From contig WHVY01000001.1 of the NCBI GenBank assembly GCA_022266195.1, positions 22,444,001 to 22,508,000 on the forward strand: a DNA stretch of 64,000 nucleotides, read 5' to 3'. Made by a program: the position numbers and the translations under genes. The stretch's first letter is position 1. The number at the start of each line of letters is the position of its first letter. The notes below the pieces were generated by a model. The model was not told the origin of the DNA and made no database searches. It worked only from the letters and a program-made list of their open reading frames with translations. Positions 50,701-62,700 of the stretch are shown here, piece after piece. Source of the stretch: Tetranychus cinnabarinus (lineage: Eukaryota > Arthropoda > Arachnida > Trombidiformes > Tetranychidae).

Positions 50701-53700
50701 CTATTGTATCTACTAGTTAAACATCATCTTTTTGAATAATCACCACTGACAACACCATCATGATTACCAACGATATCCAAGTTATTAAATTGACCAAGAC
50801 GAATTATTATGTTTGGAAAAGATCCATCGAAACCATCTGTAAATCCAAAGGAATACTTCAAGTCCTCGACGGTTCATCATCACGTCCATCTGAATATAAT
50901 GCTGATGAGATTCTCACTCTAACTCAACGTGACATCACCAGAAGAAACACCGAAATGAATGAATGGGATGTCAAGGATTCCACTGCTCAACAACTAATAA
51001 TGCTTAGTATTGATTCCGAAGATGTAAGTCTAACAAGTTTATTTATTAATGCTACCACTGCTCATGAAATGTTTACCAATATAATTAATTTTCGAGAAGA
51101 GCGAACTAAACAAAGCTCATTTAGTGTCAAAAGAAAAATAGTTGAAGTAAAGTTCACTTCGGCTCACACAGTTGCTAGTTATTTCTCCGAACTTGAGACT
51201 GCTATTAAGTTAAATAAAGATCGTAAAATTGATGTTGATGAAGAAAATCTTGTGATGAAAGTTTTGGATGATTTACCAATTGTTTATGAAAATTTTAGAC
51301 AAAATATTGAAATGAGAATAGATACAGGTGATTCAATTACTCTAGCTCAGTTGAAAGCTAATCTCTTGCGAACAGAGAAACGTTTAAATGAAGGTAACCC
51401 AAGTAAGAAAGGTGAAGCCTTGTTAGTTAAACCTGCGAATAAAATTCATTATAATGTGAAAGATAAATTTTGTTTCAATTGTGGTCTTAAAGGACATCTG
51501 AAGAATGATTGTAGAAGAAGAGCAAACAGCAACAATAACAATAATTTATTTAGAAATAACATAAATAACAATAACAGAAACAATTGGAATGCTCAATCAA
51601 GTAACTTCAAACATAATTCAAATCGATTCAACAGTCAGAATAGAAGTAACAATAATCTCAGTAGTAACAGCAATTTTAATCGACAAAATTACTCAAATTA
51701 TAGCAACAATAACTTCAGAGGTAACAGAAACTTCCAACGCCAAAACAATGTTAACTTACCTTCCAATAGAAATAATTATCAAAACAGAAATACCGAACAA
51801 CAAGCTAATTTAGCTTTGAATAACAATGAAAATGAAATGAGTCATGAACATGATATCGCTTATACAGCTCATGAAAATAGATCAAATGAGTTAGTTTGGT
51901 ATTGGGATTCAGGTTGTTCCTATCACTGTACAAGTGACATCAATAGTTTTACTGAATTTGTTGAATTAGAAGAACCAATACCTTTGACGATTGGAGATGG
52001 GAATAAAATTACTGGAATAGCTAAAGGTACTGTATTAGCTAAATGCTTTGATGGTAAAAAGTGGAATAATTGTAAGCTTGAAAATGTGTTATTTACTCCT
52101 CGACTTGGTAAGTTTAACCTGTTTTCATGGATGCAAGCAATGAAAAAAGGTTTTAAATTATTCTCTTCATTAGAAGGAACTGAAATTTCTGATAGTAAAA
52201 CTGGTAAAGTATTGATGACTTGTAAACCAGTTGGTAATTCTTTTGTTTTAAATTTGAAGACAAGAAAAGATGAAAATAATTTTGCTTTAGTTGTTAAAGA
52301 TACTTCACTTAGTGAGTGGCATAAAAGACTTGCACATGTAAACGTCCATAAAATAATTGAAATGTCCAAAGAAGGATTGTTACCTAAAATTAAGATTGAT
52401 TGTGACCCTAATAAATTTGTTTGTGATGGATGTATGAAGGGAAAAATGTGTTCGAAGTCATTCAAGACTGCTGTACCTAGAGAAATGAAGGTTGGTGAAG
52501 CTTTTCATTGTGATCTTGTTGGTCCAATGGAGGTTTCATCAATTAGAGGTTCAAATTATGCTTTAGTTATAAAAGATGAGTTCAGTTCTTTTCGATCAAT
52601 TTACTTTATTACTCACAAATCTGATACTTTTACTAAAATTGATGAACACATTAAAGAAACAGAAAAGGTTACCGGTTCAAAGGTAAAAATAATGAGGTCC
52701 GATAATGGACTAGAGTTTGTTAATTGTAAAGTTGAAACAATTTTGAAAAACAATGTGATTACTCACGAGTTGAGTTGTCCATACACTCCTCAACAGAATG
52801 GACTGATTGAAAGAGAGAATCGATCAATTGCTGAATTAGCTCGCTCAATGTTGTTCGCGAGTAAATTACCTAAAAAACTGTGGGCCGAAGCCATGAACAC
52901 TGCTGTCTATGTGATGAATTTAGTAATCAACAAAAAACATAAAGGTATAACACCATATGAGCTTTGGTACAATAAAAAACCTTGTTATGACCATCTTCGC
53001 GTTTTTGGTTGTGTTGTTTACGTTAAAATACCTGATCAACAAAGAAAGAAGTGGGACGCAAAGTCCAAGAAATGTATCTTCATCGGTTATACCGAATCAA
53101 CAAAAAACTATCGTGTTTACGATCCATTTTCAAACAAAATTAGTGTAACCTGTAATGTGAAATTTTCTGAAAATGATGACAATGGCGAAGTTACAATTGA
53201 TAGTGTTAACAATGATGAAGTTGTTAACTTAAGAAAATTATGTGGAGTAAATGATGAAGGTGAAAATGAAGATGATAATGACTCTGATAGTGATGAGACT
53301 ATCATTTATGACCCACTTGATGAGGACGAAGTAACCAATCTAAATCTGAAAGGAAATTCATTCGTTAACATGTGTCTTGCTTCTATTTCTGATAACATAT
53401 TAGAACCATTAAGTTATGATGAAGCGATGAGTTCAGCAGATTCAGTTAATTGGTTGGAAGCAATGAAAGATGAAATGAAATCTTTAAATGACAACAATGT
53501 TTATGATTTAGTTGAACTTCCAAAAGGTAAACGAGTAATTTCATGTCGATGGGTTTACCGAATTAAACGAAAAAGTGATGGAACCATTGAGAGATTTAAA
53601 GCTAGATTGGTAGCTAAAGGCTACTCTCAAAAATATGGAGTCGACTATTTTGAGACTTACAGTCCAGTTGCTCGTTATGACTCGATACGAGCAATACTTT

Positions 53701-56700
53701 CAATTGCTGCTGCTAACAAAATGTATTTATTACAGTTCGACGTTAAAACTGCATTTCTTTATGGCGATCTCTACGAGGAAATTTATATGCAGCAACCAGT
53801 TGGGTTTGACGATAAAAGTGGTAAAGTGTTTAAATTAAAGAAAGGCTTGTATGGCCTGAAACAAGCTCCACGTCAGTGGAATGCAAAAATTGTTGAGTTC
53901 TTTACGAACCATAAATTTACTTAGTGCAAAGCTGATCAATGTATTTTTGTTAACAATCAAAATTTCCTAACTATTTGTGTCATTTATGTTGATGACGGAC
54001 TGGTTATTAGTACTAACAAAAATGAACTTGAAAAATTAACTAATTCTTTGTCAAAAGCTTTCGATATGAAGTTTCAATCTCCTCAAGTTTTTGTAGGTAT
54101 GGAGATTATCCAGAGTCCAGATCGTTCATCTATCAAAATCAAGCAATCAGCTTACATTAAATCATTGCTGAAACGATTTCACATGGAAAATTGTAAACCA
54201 ATTGGTTCTCCTGGCGATCCCAACTTGAAACTGATCGCAACTAATGATGCTCCTGATGCATCAATTCCTTACCAAGAAGCTGTTGGTGCTTTATTGTACC
54301 TGTCCATCATCTCTCGTCCTGACATTACCTTCCAGGTCAACAAAGCCAGTCAATTCAATTCATGTTATAATGACATTCATTGGGGAGCAATCAAGAAAAT
54401 CTTCCGGTACCTTAAAGGTACAATTGATCATGGCATCATTTACAATTATCCCAATCCTGATCTTCAATTAAATGGTTATTGTGATGCTGACTTTGGTGGT
54501 GATCTCGTCAAAAGGAAGTCAACAAATGGTTTTACCGTAACACTTGGAGATTCACCAGTTTCTTGGGCTTCGAGACTTCAGAAAAGTGTCGCTTTGTCGA
54601 CTACTGAAGCTGAATACGTTTCGATTAGTGAATGCACCAAAGATGTTTTGTGGTACATTCAGTTACTAACTGAATTACATGTCAATTTGACCACTCCAAT
54701 CACCATTTACAGCGACAATCAAGGAGCGATCCTTTTATCGAAAAATAGCTGCCTACCGAAACTAACCAAGCATATTGATATGCGATTTCATTTCATTCGA
54801 GATCATCAAGAAAATGGTAAAATAAGAATTGAATACATTCCAACAACTAAACAACCAGCCGATATGCTAACTAAATCGTTAACACCAGCAAATTTAAGCA
54901 AATGTATCAATTTGCTCAACATCAGTTAATTGTGTTTGTTCATAGCAAGGGAGGCTGTTGGTTGAAAATATCAACTTTACTTGATTTATCACAACTTAAA
55001 CTAACCTTTCTCTTTATTTAAATGCTCAATATGACATATTAGTCATGATTTACCTTCAATCTAAATTCATTTCAATTTTTGACTTTTTTCCCTTTTTCTC
55101 GTTTCATCTTCCATCTTCACCAATAATGACTCTGACTAACATTCAACACTTAATTCACTCATAGTTCATCATCATGAACTTAATGATTAATAATTAGTTT
55201 TGACCTGATAAGTCATTTCAGTGATAACTATGAAAAACCCTTATTTTGACCTTTTCCCATACATTTCACCACATGAAGCTACTGAATCAGGAACCTCTGA
55301 TATTCCTCGATATTTCTACATATCGTTAGCTTCCTCTCGTTGAGACAAATCTGGTGGTAACATTTGTTTACCTGTACAACTCATAGTTCATGAGAAAACC
55401 TCAGTTTCTCCATGAACTATGAACCCTCAAAAGTCCCAGGGAAAGTGTCCACTGTACCTCAACCATTCAACCTAATAACTTGATTCTTTCTTTAATCATT
55501 TACTATTCACCTACTCTAACTAACTACAACACCTAATTTCACCCCTTAAACCTAGAAGCTATTTTGACCCTTCAACTTGACCATTTTTACTTGCTTAAGC
55601 TATTTTCAACCTCTTGCTACAAACAAACACAAATCCCTAGAGGAACTCACATTCCTTGGTTTTCTTCCACTTGTCCATCTTAACCGTCAAACAAACTCTT
55701 ACTCACCGAGGACTCAAAAGGGCTGTCTTACCTGCCCTACTATAAATACCTGAAATGTCACCTTAACACTTATGGTGTATTTTTTGTCTTATGTTGAGAC
55801 CATTTCAACTTAACTAGTTTTTGTATCATTACTGTATTGTCCTCTTGGTGTTAATTTACTTTTAGTTGAATTGTCAATTGCTTCTTCATCATCTTTAACA
55901 ATTTTGAATAAACTTGTTTAAATTGAATATCTTGACTTCATGTCTGTTTTGGTCTGAATATTGATCGTGTGTTTTGTTTTATTTGATTCATCTTAACCTT
56001 ATTGAATTCACCATCATAACCAACACCTTGTTTTACCCATGATTGAGGCATTCATTTTTTATAATAGACTAACTTTTTGTAACTTTTTGTAATCATTAAT
56101 TGTTTGTTCAAAAAAACTAAATGCATTAAATGTATTTGGATGATTGTGTATTGCTTAACATAACCAGAGTTTTGGTCAAAAGTAAGTCGAGCGCTCAGTT
56201 TATTGAATTTTTTTCGCTTAAAATTCTCACTTTAATCAATTCTTGAAGCAAAATTAAAATAATTTCATTCAATGAGAAGCAACAAGTTCAATGTTTGTGT
56301 GTAATAACATTCAAATGGCTTTACCCATTGATTGTCATTTTATTTTAGTTTGACTAACAGCACTATTGAATGTTTACCAAGTCCATCATAATTGAATCAA
56401 TTTACTTTTACTCCATCTCTGTAATATTTGCACTTCTATGGATGGGGAACAATGTATCAGCATCGAAAGAGTTTTTCAATGTTGGATGGTTAAATTGCTC
56501 ACAATAATGTTAACTAAACCTGGAACAATTGAATGACCAACCATAATTGCAGAACAATTCATTAATTTTAGCTGATTATTTGACTAAATCAGTCAATAAA
56601 TCTTTGCAATTTAACAGCAAAGGCAAAAGCTATTTTATTGCTTAACAACAAAGCTGGTGACATTCAATGAAATAAATTTCAACTTTATTGTACATTAAAT

Positions 56701-59700
56701 TGAAACCTAAACAACCAAACATGAAAAACGATGTAAAATGATTAGTCTTTGAAGAATTGTCGCGAAAATGAAAAACTTTTGAAATAATTTTTGAGCAAAA
56801 AAAGCGGAATCAATCATGTTGTGATGAAAATAGCATCTAAAATTGTCATTTAATTAGTCAAATTAATTCAAAAAATCAACTTTTGTTGTTATCAAATCAC
56901 TTAATGAATCAATTGAAAGAGACGTTCATTTTCAAAACTGAATTTTCATTTACATCCACAAATTGAATCAACTGATGACGTTTCACGTTTAACTCATTTA
57001 TCTATTTAATTGAATTTAGACTTTCCAATTGACAGAAATGTAATGTAATTAAGAAAAATTTATATTATAATGAATAAATAATCATTATTTTTCATAATAA
57101 AACATAAAAACACGAACCAAATACAATTTCTGACATAAACCAGACTAAATGATCAACCGGTCAGTCGATCGTTAGCCATGATATTAAATGGATTTTCGGA
57201 TAATTTGATGTTCCATAATGGTTAATCGACTTAGTTGTCAAGTGATTTAACCTTTAAGATAGTTCATCATCAAAACGATAGAACCTGAAAAAACATAAGA
57301 AACTTTAGCATCTCAAATGCCAAGTCTCAAAAGGTTAACCAGGAAAATGTAAGCTTCAAATGGATGTTATTTACTTTTAGGTTCATCTTGTTGATCTTGT
57401 TGATTCAATATTAAATTACTTGTAACCAATAAAATTGAAATGTAGATTAATGGCTGACAGTTTAAGGGTTTAATATTTAATCAACTTTTATTTGAACAAA
57501 ATTATTGTTATTAATATAAAACCTGTTGAGAAATCAGTTGATAAATAAGTGAAATTCTGGGAGGCTGCATGAAACTCGTTATCGATTACTTATTAATGAT
57601 TTGTTTTCATTTCCACTCAAAATGTGAATAATTAAAACATCGTAAATTTAAATTACATTCAAATGCTTTTTAATTAGTCTGAGTAAAGCAAAGAGCTCGT
57701 ATAAGATACGTCCTACAGGTGCAGCAAAAAGATTTGATGCTAACGGAACCTCAAGAACTACATAGCCCAAGTCCTTGTAACTCGTTGTGGTTAACCATTT
57801 TTGTTTGCTATTCAGTGTTTCAACTATTCGTTTATTGATTTTTACTTTTTTCTCATGTAAGTTGTCATTAATTAATATTTTATCGATTCGATTGCATGAA
57901 ATAAACTATTTTTTTCTCAAGTGTTGATTCAATTTTTCCAACAATTTTAAAGCTTTATATTCAATCTCATCTTTTATTCACAAAGTTAGACACAAAATGT
58001 ACTCAGCAAAGCAATTTACAATCGAGTTGATCACAGTCTGGTTATAATCAATAAAGTTGATAGTTGAAGAATTGACAGCAATTCAGAGCATAAGATATTC
58101 AATTGATTGAGAATCTATCTTGAATGATGGATTGTTAAGACTGCAAAATATTCACTCATCATGTCAAATAATGCAGGTTTGACTTTCAAAGGCTTATTTG
58201 TGTCCATCAAATGATAGCTTACAGATGCAAATGAGAATTTATCGTTTAACCAAAATTATATTCACCAGCCAAATTACGAAGGTGCTTAAATAGTTCAAGT
58301 GGATGATTAAAAGGCCAAGAAATCGATAGACTTCAGAGTTTATATTGAAATAGCCGACCTAACATCGCATGATAATAGCATAATAGTACTTGCATTTTCC
58401 AGAATATACTTAAAAAGAAGAACAATCAGTGTTAATCATTTTACCATTGAATTGGGAAAAGGTATATAGACAACTAGTAAAGTTCGGAATGAAAAACTTG
58501 AGTTCGAAAGCAGACAAAAATATCAACTGTTGTTGTTAACTTGAAATTTGTGCATGGAATGAAAATGAATTGAATTGAGTGAAAATTATTTAGCTGTTTG
58601 ATCTTGCGATTAAAGACTCTCATCACAGGCAGTTACTTACATAGACAATAAACTCACGCTTAAGGACTGTGAAATCCCCGACCGATGCACCAGTATCAGG
58701 ATGCATTATGCGATCAACTATTTCCAATGCCTATGAAATTATCATCAATATACATTAATTAGTTGATCGTGAATACTGCAATTCTTACCTTGAAACTGTC
58801 TTGAATATGTGCTGATGAAAAGGTTAAAAGTCTAACATAATGAATGTGAAGGTACATCAACTAGAATGAAAAAGCGAAATGAAATTTTCATCTGAAATTA
58901 AAGTTCAATAGTATCAGGTTTACCTTCTGATGAAATACTCCACCAGCATAGCCTCCAACAGCACACATGAAGAGGACAAAAAATCCTACATAGGTGAGCA
59001 CATCAGATAAATAGTCTGAATTAATGTGAACAATCGCACCGAAAAAAATGAAGGAATCTGCCAAGAATGAAAAGACTATAACATTGTTGAGCCAAAGATA
59101 TTTAAAGTCGCTATTTAACTGGTCAAATTGGTTCAAAAATGATGTACTCTGATAATTAAGAGACTTTAGAGTTATAGCAACTCCCAGTTGGTTGTTTTGA
59201 TTAGTTAAACATTTAATTTTATTTTGAGTGGATTCAACGAGACTTCTCAATTGGCAAAAGTATAACAACATTAAGATGAAAATATATGTAACTGTAAGGA
59301 TGCCTCCTGAATATAAGAAGATGAACGTTAACCCTTCTGTGATTGACCAGAAACAGGCTGATATGATCAATGAATTGGTTGCAAGTGAATCAGGATTGTT
59401 AAGTCTAACTCCAGTGCCGAAAAAGGGCAACAGAACAATGGTTAATTTAGAGAATCTTAATGAGTTAATTAGAATGAAATGTAAGTTTCGCTTGAAAAAC
59501 ATGAACTGACGTTCAGTTAGGTTGAGGTAATCAGATGAGAAACCATTTTTGCGAATGTGATACAGTTTACGAAGTATTAAAAATTTACGATTATTTTCGA
59601 GATACAATATATATTCACGGACAACCAACATCACAATTACAATGAATAGTTGCAACACAATCAGGATTTCACGATTAGGAGTGTTAATCACAGGATCGGC

Positions 59701-62700
59701 AACAATCGTTTGCATAGTTTTATCGGTCATCGTTAGAAAACATATCAAACGAAGAATGAAAGTCAAGTTCAAGACTCGAACCATAAAATGAGCAAATTTT
59801 AGTTTAATTGAGACGGGTTTATCAATTTGTTGGGTTTGTCCATACTGAGTGATTAAACATAAATATGAAAGTTTTTCTAATTCAACCAGTGATTTGATTG
59901 TTTCGTTATCTTGATTTGAAACTGGTAAAGCTAATAAATCGTTGAAAATAAAGGATTTGAAGTCAAACTTCCAAGTTAACTTCATTTTTTGTTAACTCAA
60001 TTTGCAACATAAGTTATTCTGAATAACTTACTGATAGTAGAAATGATGGCAAATGAAAGATGGAATCGAAAGACAATTCGTCGAGATTGAGTAGTTGGTT
60101 GATTTTTCAATTTTGATCGATAACCGAAGTGCTTACAATTAATATTGAATTCAATATTCCATCAATTTTTATATATTTTCATGATGATTTGAGTTTATCA
60201 CTCAAAAGTCATAATTAAATTTGAAAAATAGTGTCAATATTCAAGTTTACCTTCTATTCAACAATTGAATCAATTTTGCATGTAGATAAAATTTCCATCT
60301 GAGTTCATTCAAATGATTAAATTATAAAATGTGTTGTTTGAAATCAATAATAAACTTTTTAAGAATATTTCAGCAAAAACAGATCGAAATAAAGTTAATA
60401 AAAATTTGAAAATTATACCAAAATGTGTTCATTACATTGAAAGTTAATGCTTAAGTTATAGTTGCTTTCAGATGGTTCAAATCAACCAGAAAGTTGTCAT
60501 TTACAGTTTGTGGAAAATTTTGTATTGAATTGTGTTCTGAATGCACAGACCTTTTTTAATAGTTGAGTTGATCAAAATATACCAATGCCAATCACGTAAT
60601 AATCAATTAATGAAATAAATTGTAGACAAATAAACAATCAACTTACCAATTCTCGGTAACTGGGATAATATGTTTGCTCTATGAGAGGGAAATTTTCTCG
60701 ACCTAATCTTCTTTGAATTCCAATGAGTTGTGAAAACTGATTCATTATTAGTTCATTATTGAGCATTATTAGGTGATGATGATGATGATTGAAATGATGG
60801 ATAATGGAATGCATGAAATCAAGATAAAAGAGGAAAAAGAAATCATTAATAAATAAAATACTTGGTATTACAAGTTTATAAGTATGCAGCTTCAGAGGTT
60901 ACTAAAAATAGTGTTTAATGGTTTCACGATTTTAGATTCAATGTTAAAAGATGGTTTCAATAGAAATCTTGTAATTAAAGTATTAGGTTTCGTTTGGAAC
61001 AATCAAAGTAATTACTTATTGATGATTAATAGTCATTATCTACTAAATTATTGAGACGAAATGATTGCATCCAAAATGTTGACACTTGGCTTTGGGCTGT
61101 GAATTTCAAACCTTTACATTTACTTGATAATTTTGAATATATTTTCTGTGGCATTTTTTCATTTTAAGCTTAGCTCAGGCCTAGTTTTGTTCAGGATAAG
61201 GTCTTAAAGTGATGAATCATTTAATCATCTTTCATTGTATTTCAGCTTTTCCTCCATTTAACAGAATGGATCAATGAAAGGAGACGAAACAGCAAAACCA
61301 AGTTATCGTTTTTGGTTGTCTTTTCAATAGAAGTCTTTCAAATGTTATTCAAATAGCAGTTAGTTGAAATCCAGTCTAGCAATCAATATGGAGGATAAGA
61401 AGCTGCATCATTATCGTCTAATGTAATTGAATCTTGTAAAATAATACAAAAAAAGTACAAAAATTTTCAAATAATCCTTCATTCATTTTCCCTTTTTAGA
61501 TGCTTCTTTTGTTGATCAATGTAAACCCCTTGAGATATAAAGTATTATTTACACCGAGTAAATTGATTTACTTCTTTTCATTATAGTCAGTCGGTGTTAC
61601 TTCTGTTTATGATGCTCATCTATCATGATGCTTATTTATCTCATCATGATAATACAATAATAAACACTCACCACCCACGGTCTATCAATGAAATTGTAAA
61701 TACTGTGGAGTGAATTAACACTTGGTACTCCGCCGTATTTGAGTCCAAGAAGTATTTCGTTGAAATCGGTTGCTACATCTTTGACGTGTTGGCGAACTAA
61801 AAGAAAATCCGGACGAAAAGTTCTAAAATCGATGAAAGAGAGAAGGAAATGAAATCAGATGATCGATTAAACTGATTGCATTTATCATTGTTAAGTTTGA
61901 TAATTACTTTGCTGAACGATTTCCACCCCTTTCAGGAGTTATTATACTACACAGAGCACCATGCTCAGAATTGGTTGTAACACTGAGCTCACGAAAATCA
62001 GCCTGTAATGATGAAAATATAAGAGAAAGAAACAATTAATAAAACTTCCATGCAACTTAATGGTTTCCCTTTCATCTACAAGTCAATCGGTAAATAGCAA
62101 TTTACATATAATTTGTTAGCAATTTTGATGTTCAAATTTGAGTTTGGATAGATTCAAGTAAAGCTTACCTGTTCAACTCGAATGTCAAACTCACCAGAAA
62201 GTCGTTTACCTCGGAAATATTTTGACCTAGAGAGAGAGATGGAAAGAAAAGGCAGAAATTATTTAATTGAAGTTAAGAGTCTAACCTATTAGAATAATAA
62301 TCATTGCTATTATTTCCTGATTCATTGTCCCCTTTCATTATCATTAATATTCTTATGGAGATTGATTCTGACAGTTTCTCCTGTTTCCTGGATAGCTTAA
62401 TTTCTTTTCTTCCTTCATCAACTAATATCAAAGTCAACATCGGTATCCTCATCGTTTCTTTTTTGGTTAGTGGAAAGTGTTGACTTACCAATCGGTTTGA
62501 TGGTCATCAATCACTAAAAGAATCTTCTGTTTACTTGGATCCTTTATCCGTGAGCTTATTTGACCAGCAACTCCAGCAACATTAGAGGTAACCGAGCTTG
62601 TTAATGAAGTAGCCCTTGACAGAAATGAGGAAACATTTTTGGCTGGTGAGGTTGGAGCTGAGGTAGTAGAGCTCTTCATCCCGAAATTTAATGATAAATC

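Larger units (their letters stand above)
49548..56025 (+). mobile_element. Full-length Copia-type LTR retrotransposon
   Basis: 6478 bp with two LTRs (49548-50616 and 54956-56025), a primer-binding site, one long gag-pol frame and a polypurine tract, flanked by a 5-bp duplication CCTTG. The domain order protease, integrase, reverse transcriptase, RNase H places it in the Copia/Pseudoviridae group, since integrase precedes RT. The LTRs differ, as far as I could see, only by one base in a T run (near 50375 versus 55782), so the insertion is recent. One in-frame TAG at 53922-53924 interrupts pol. It is inserted in the synapsin intron in the orientation opposite to synapsin. Confidence 0.97.

Noticed and set aside
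51589..53305. Secondary frames inside gag-pol on both strands
   Set aside because: Shadows of the long polyprotein frame; the Asn-rich spacer produces long open frames by composition.
59228..59509. Plus-strand 93-codon frame across the receptor gene
   Set aside because: Antisense to hydrophobic coding sequence; no signal of its own.
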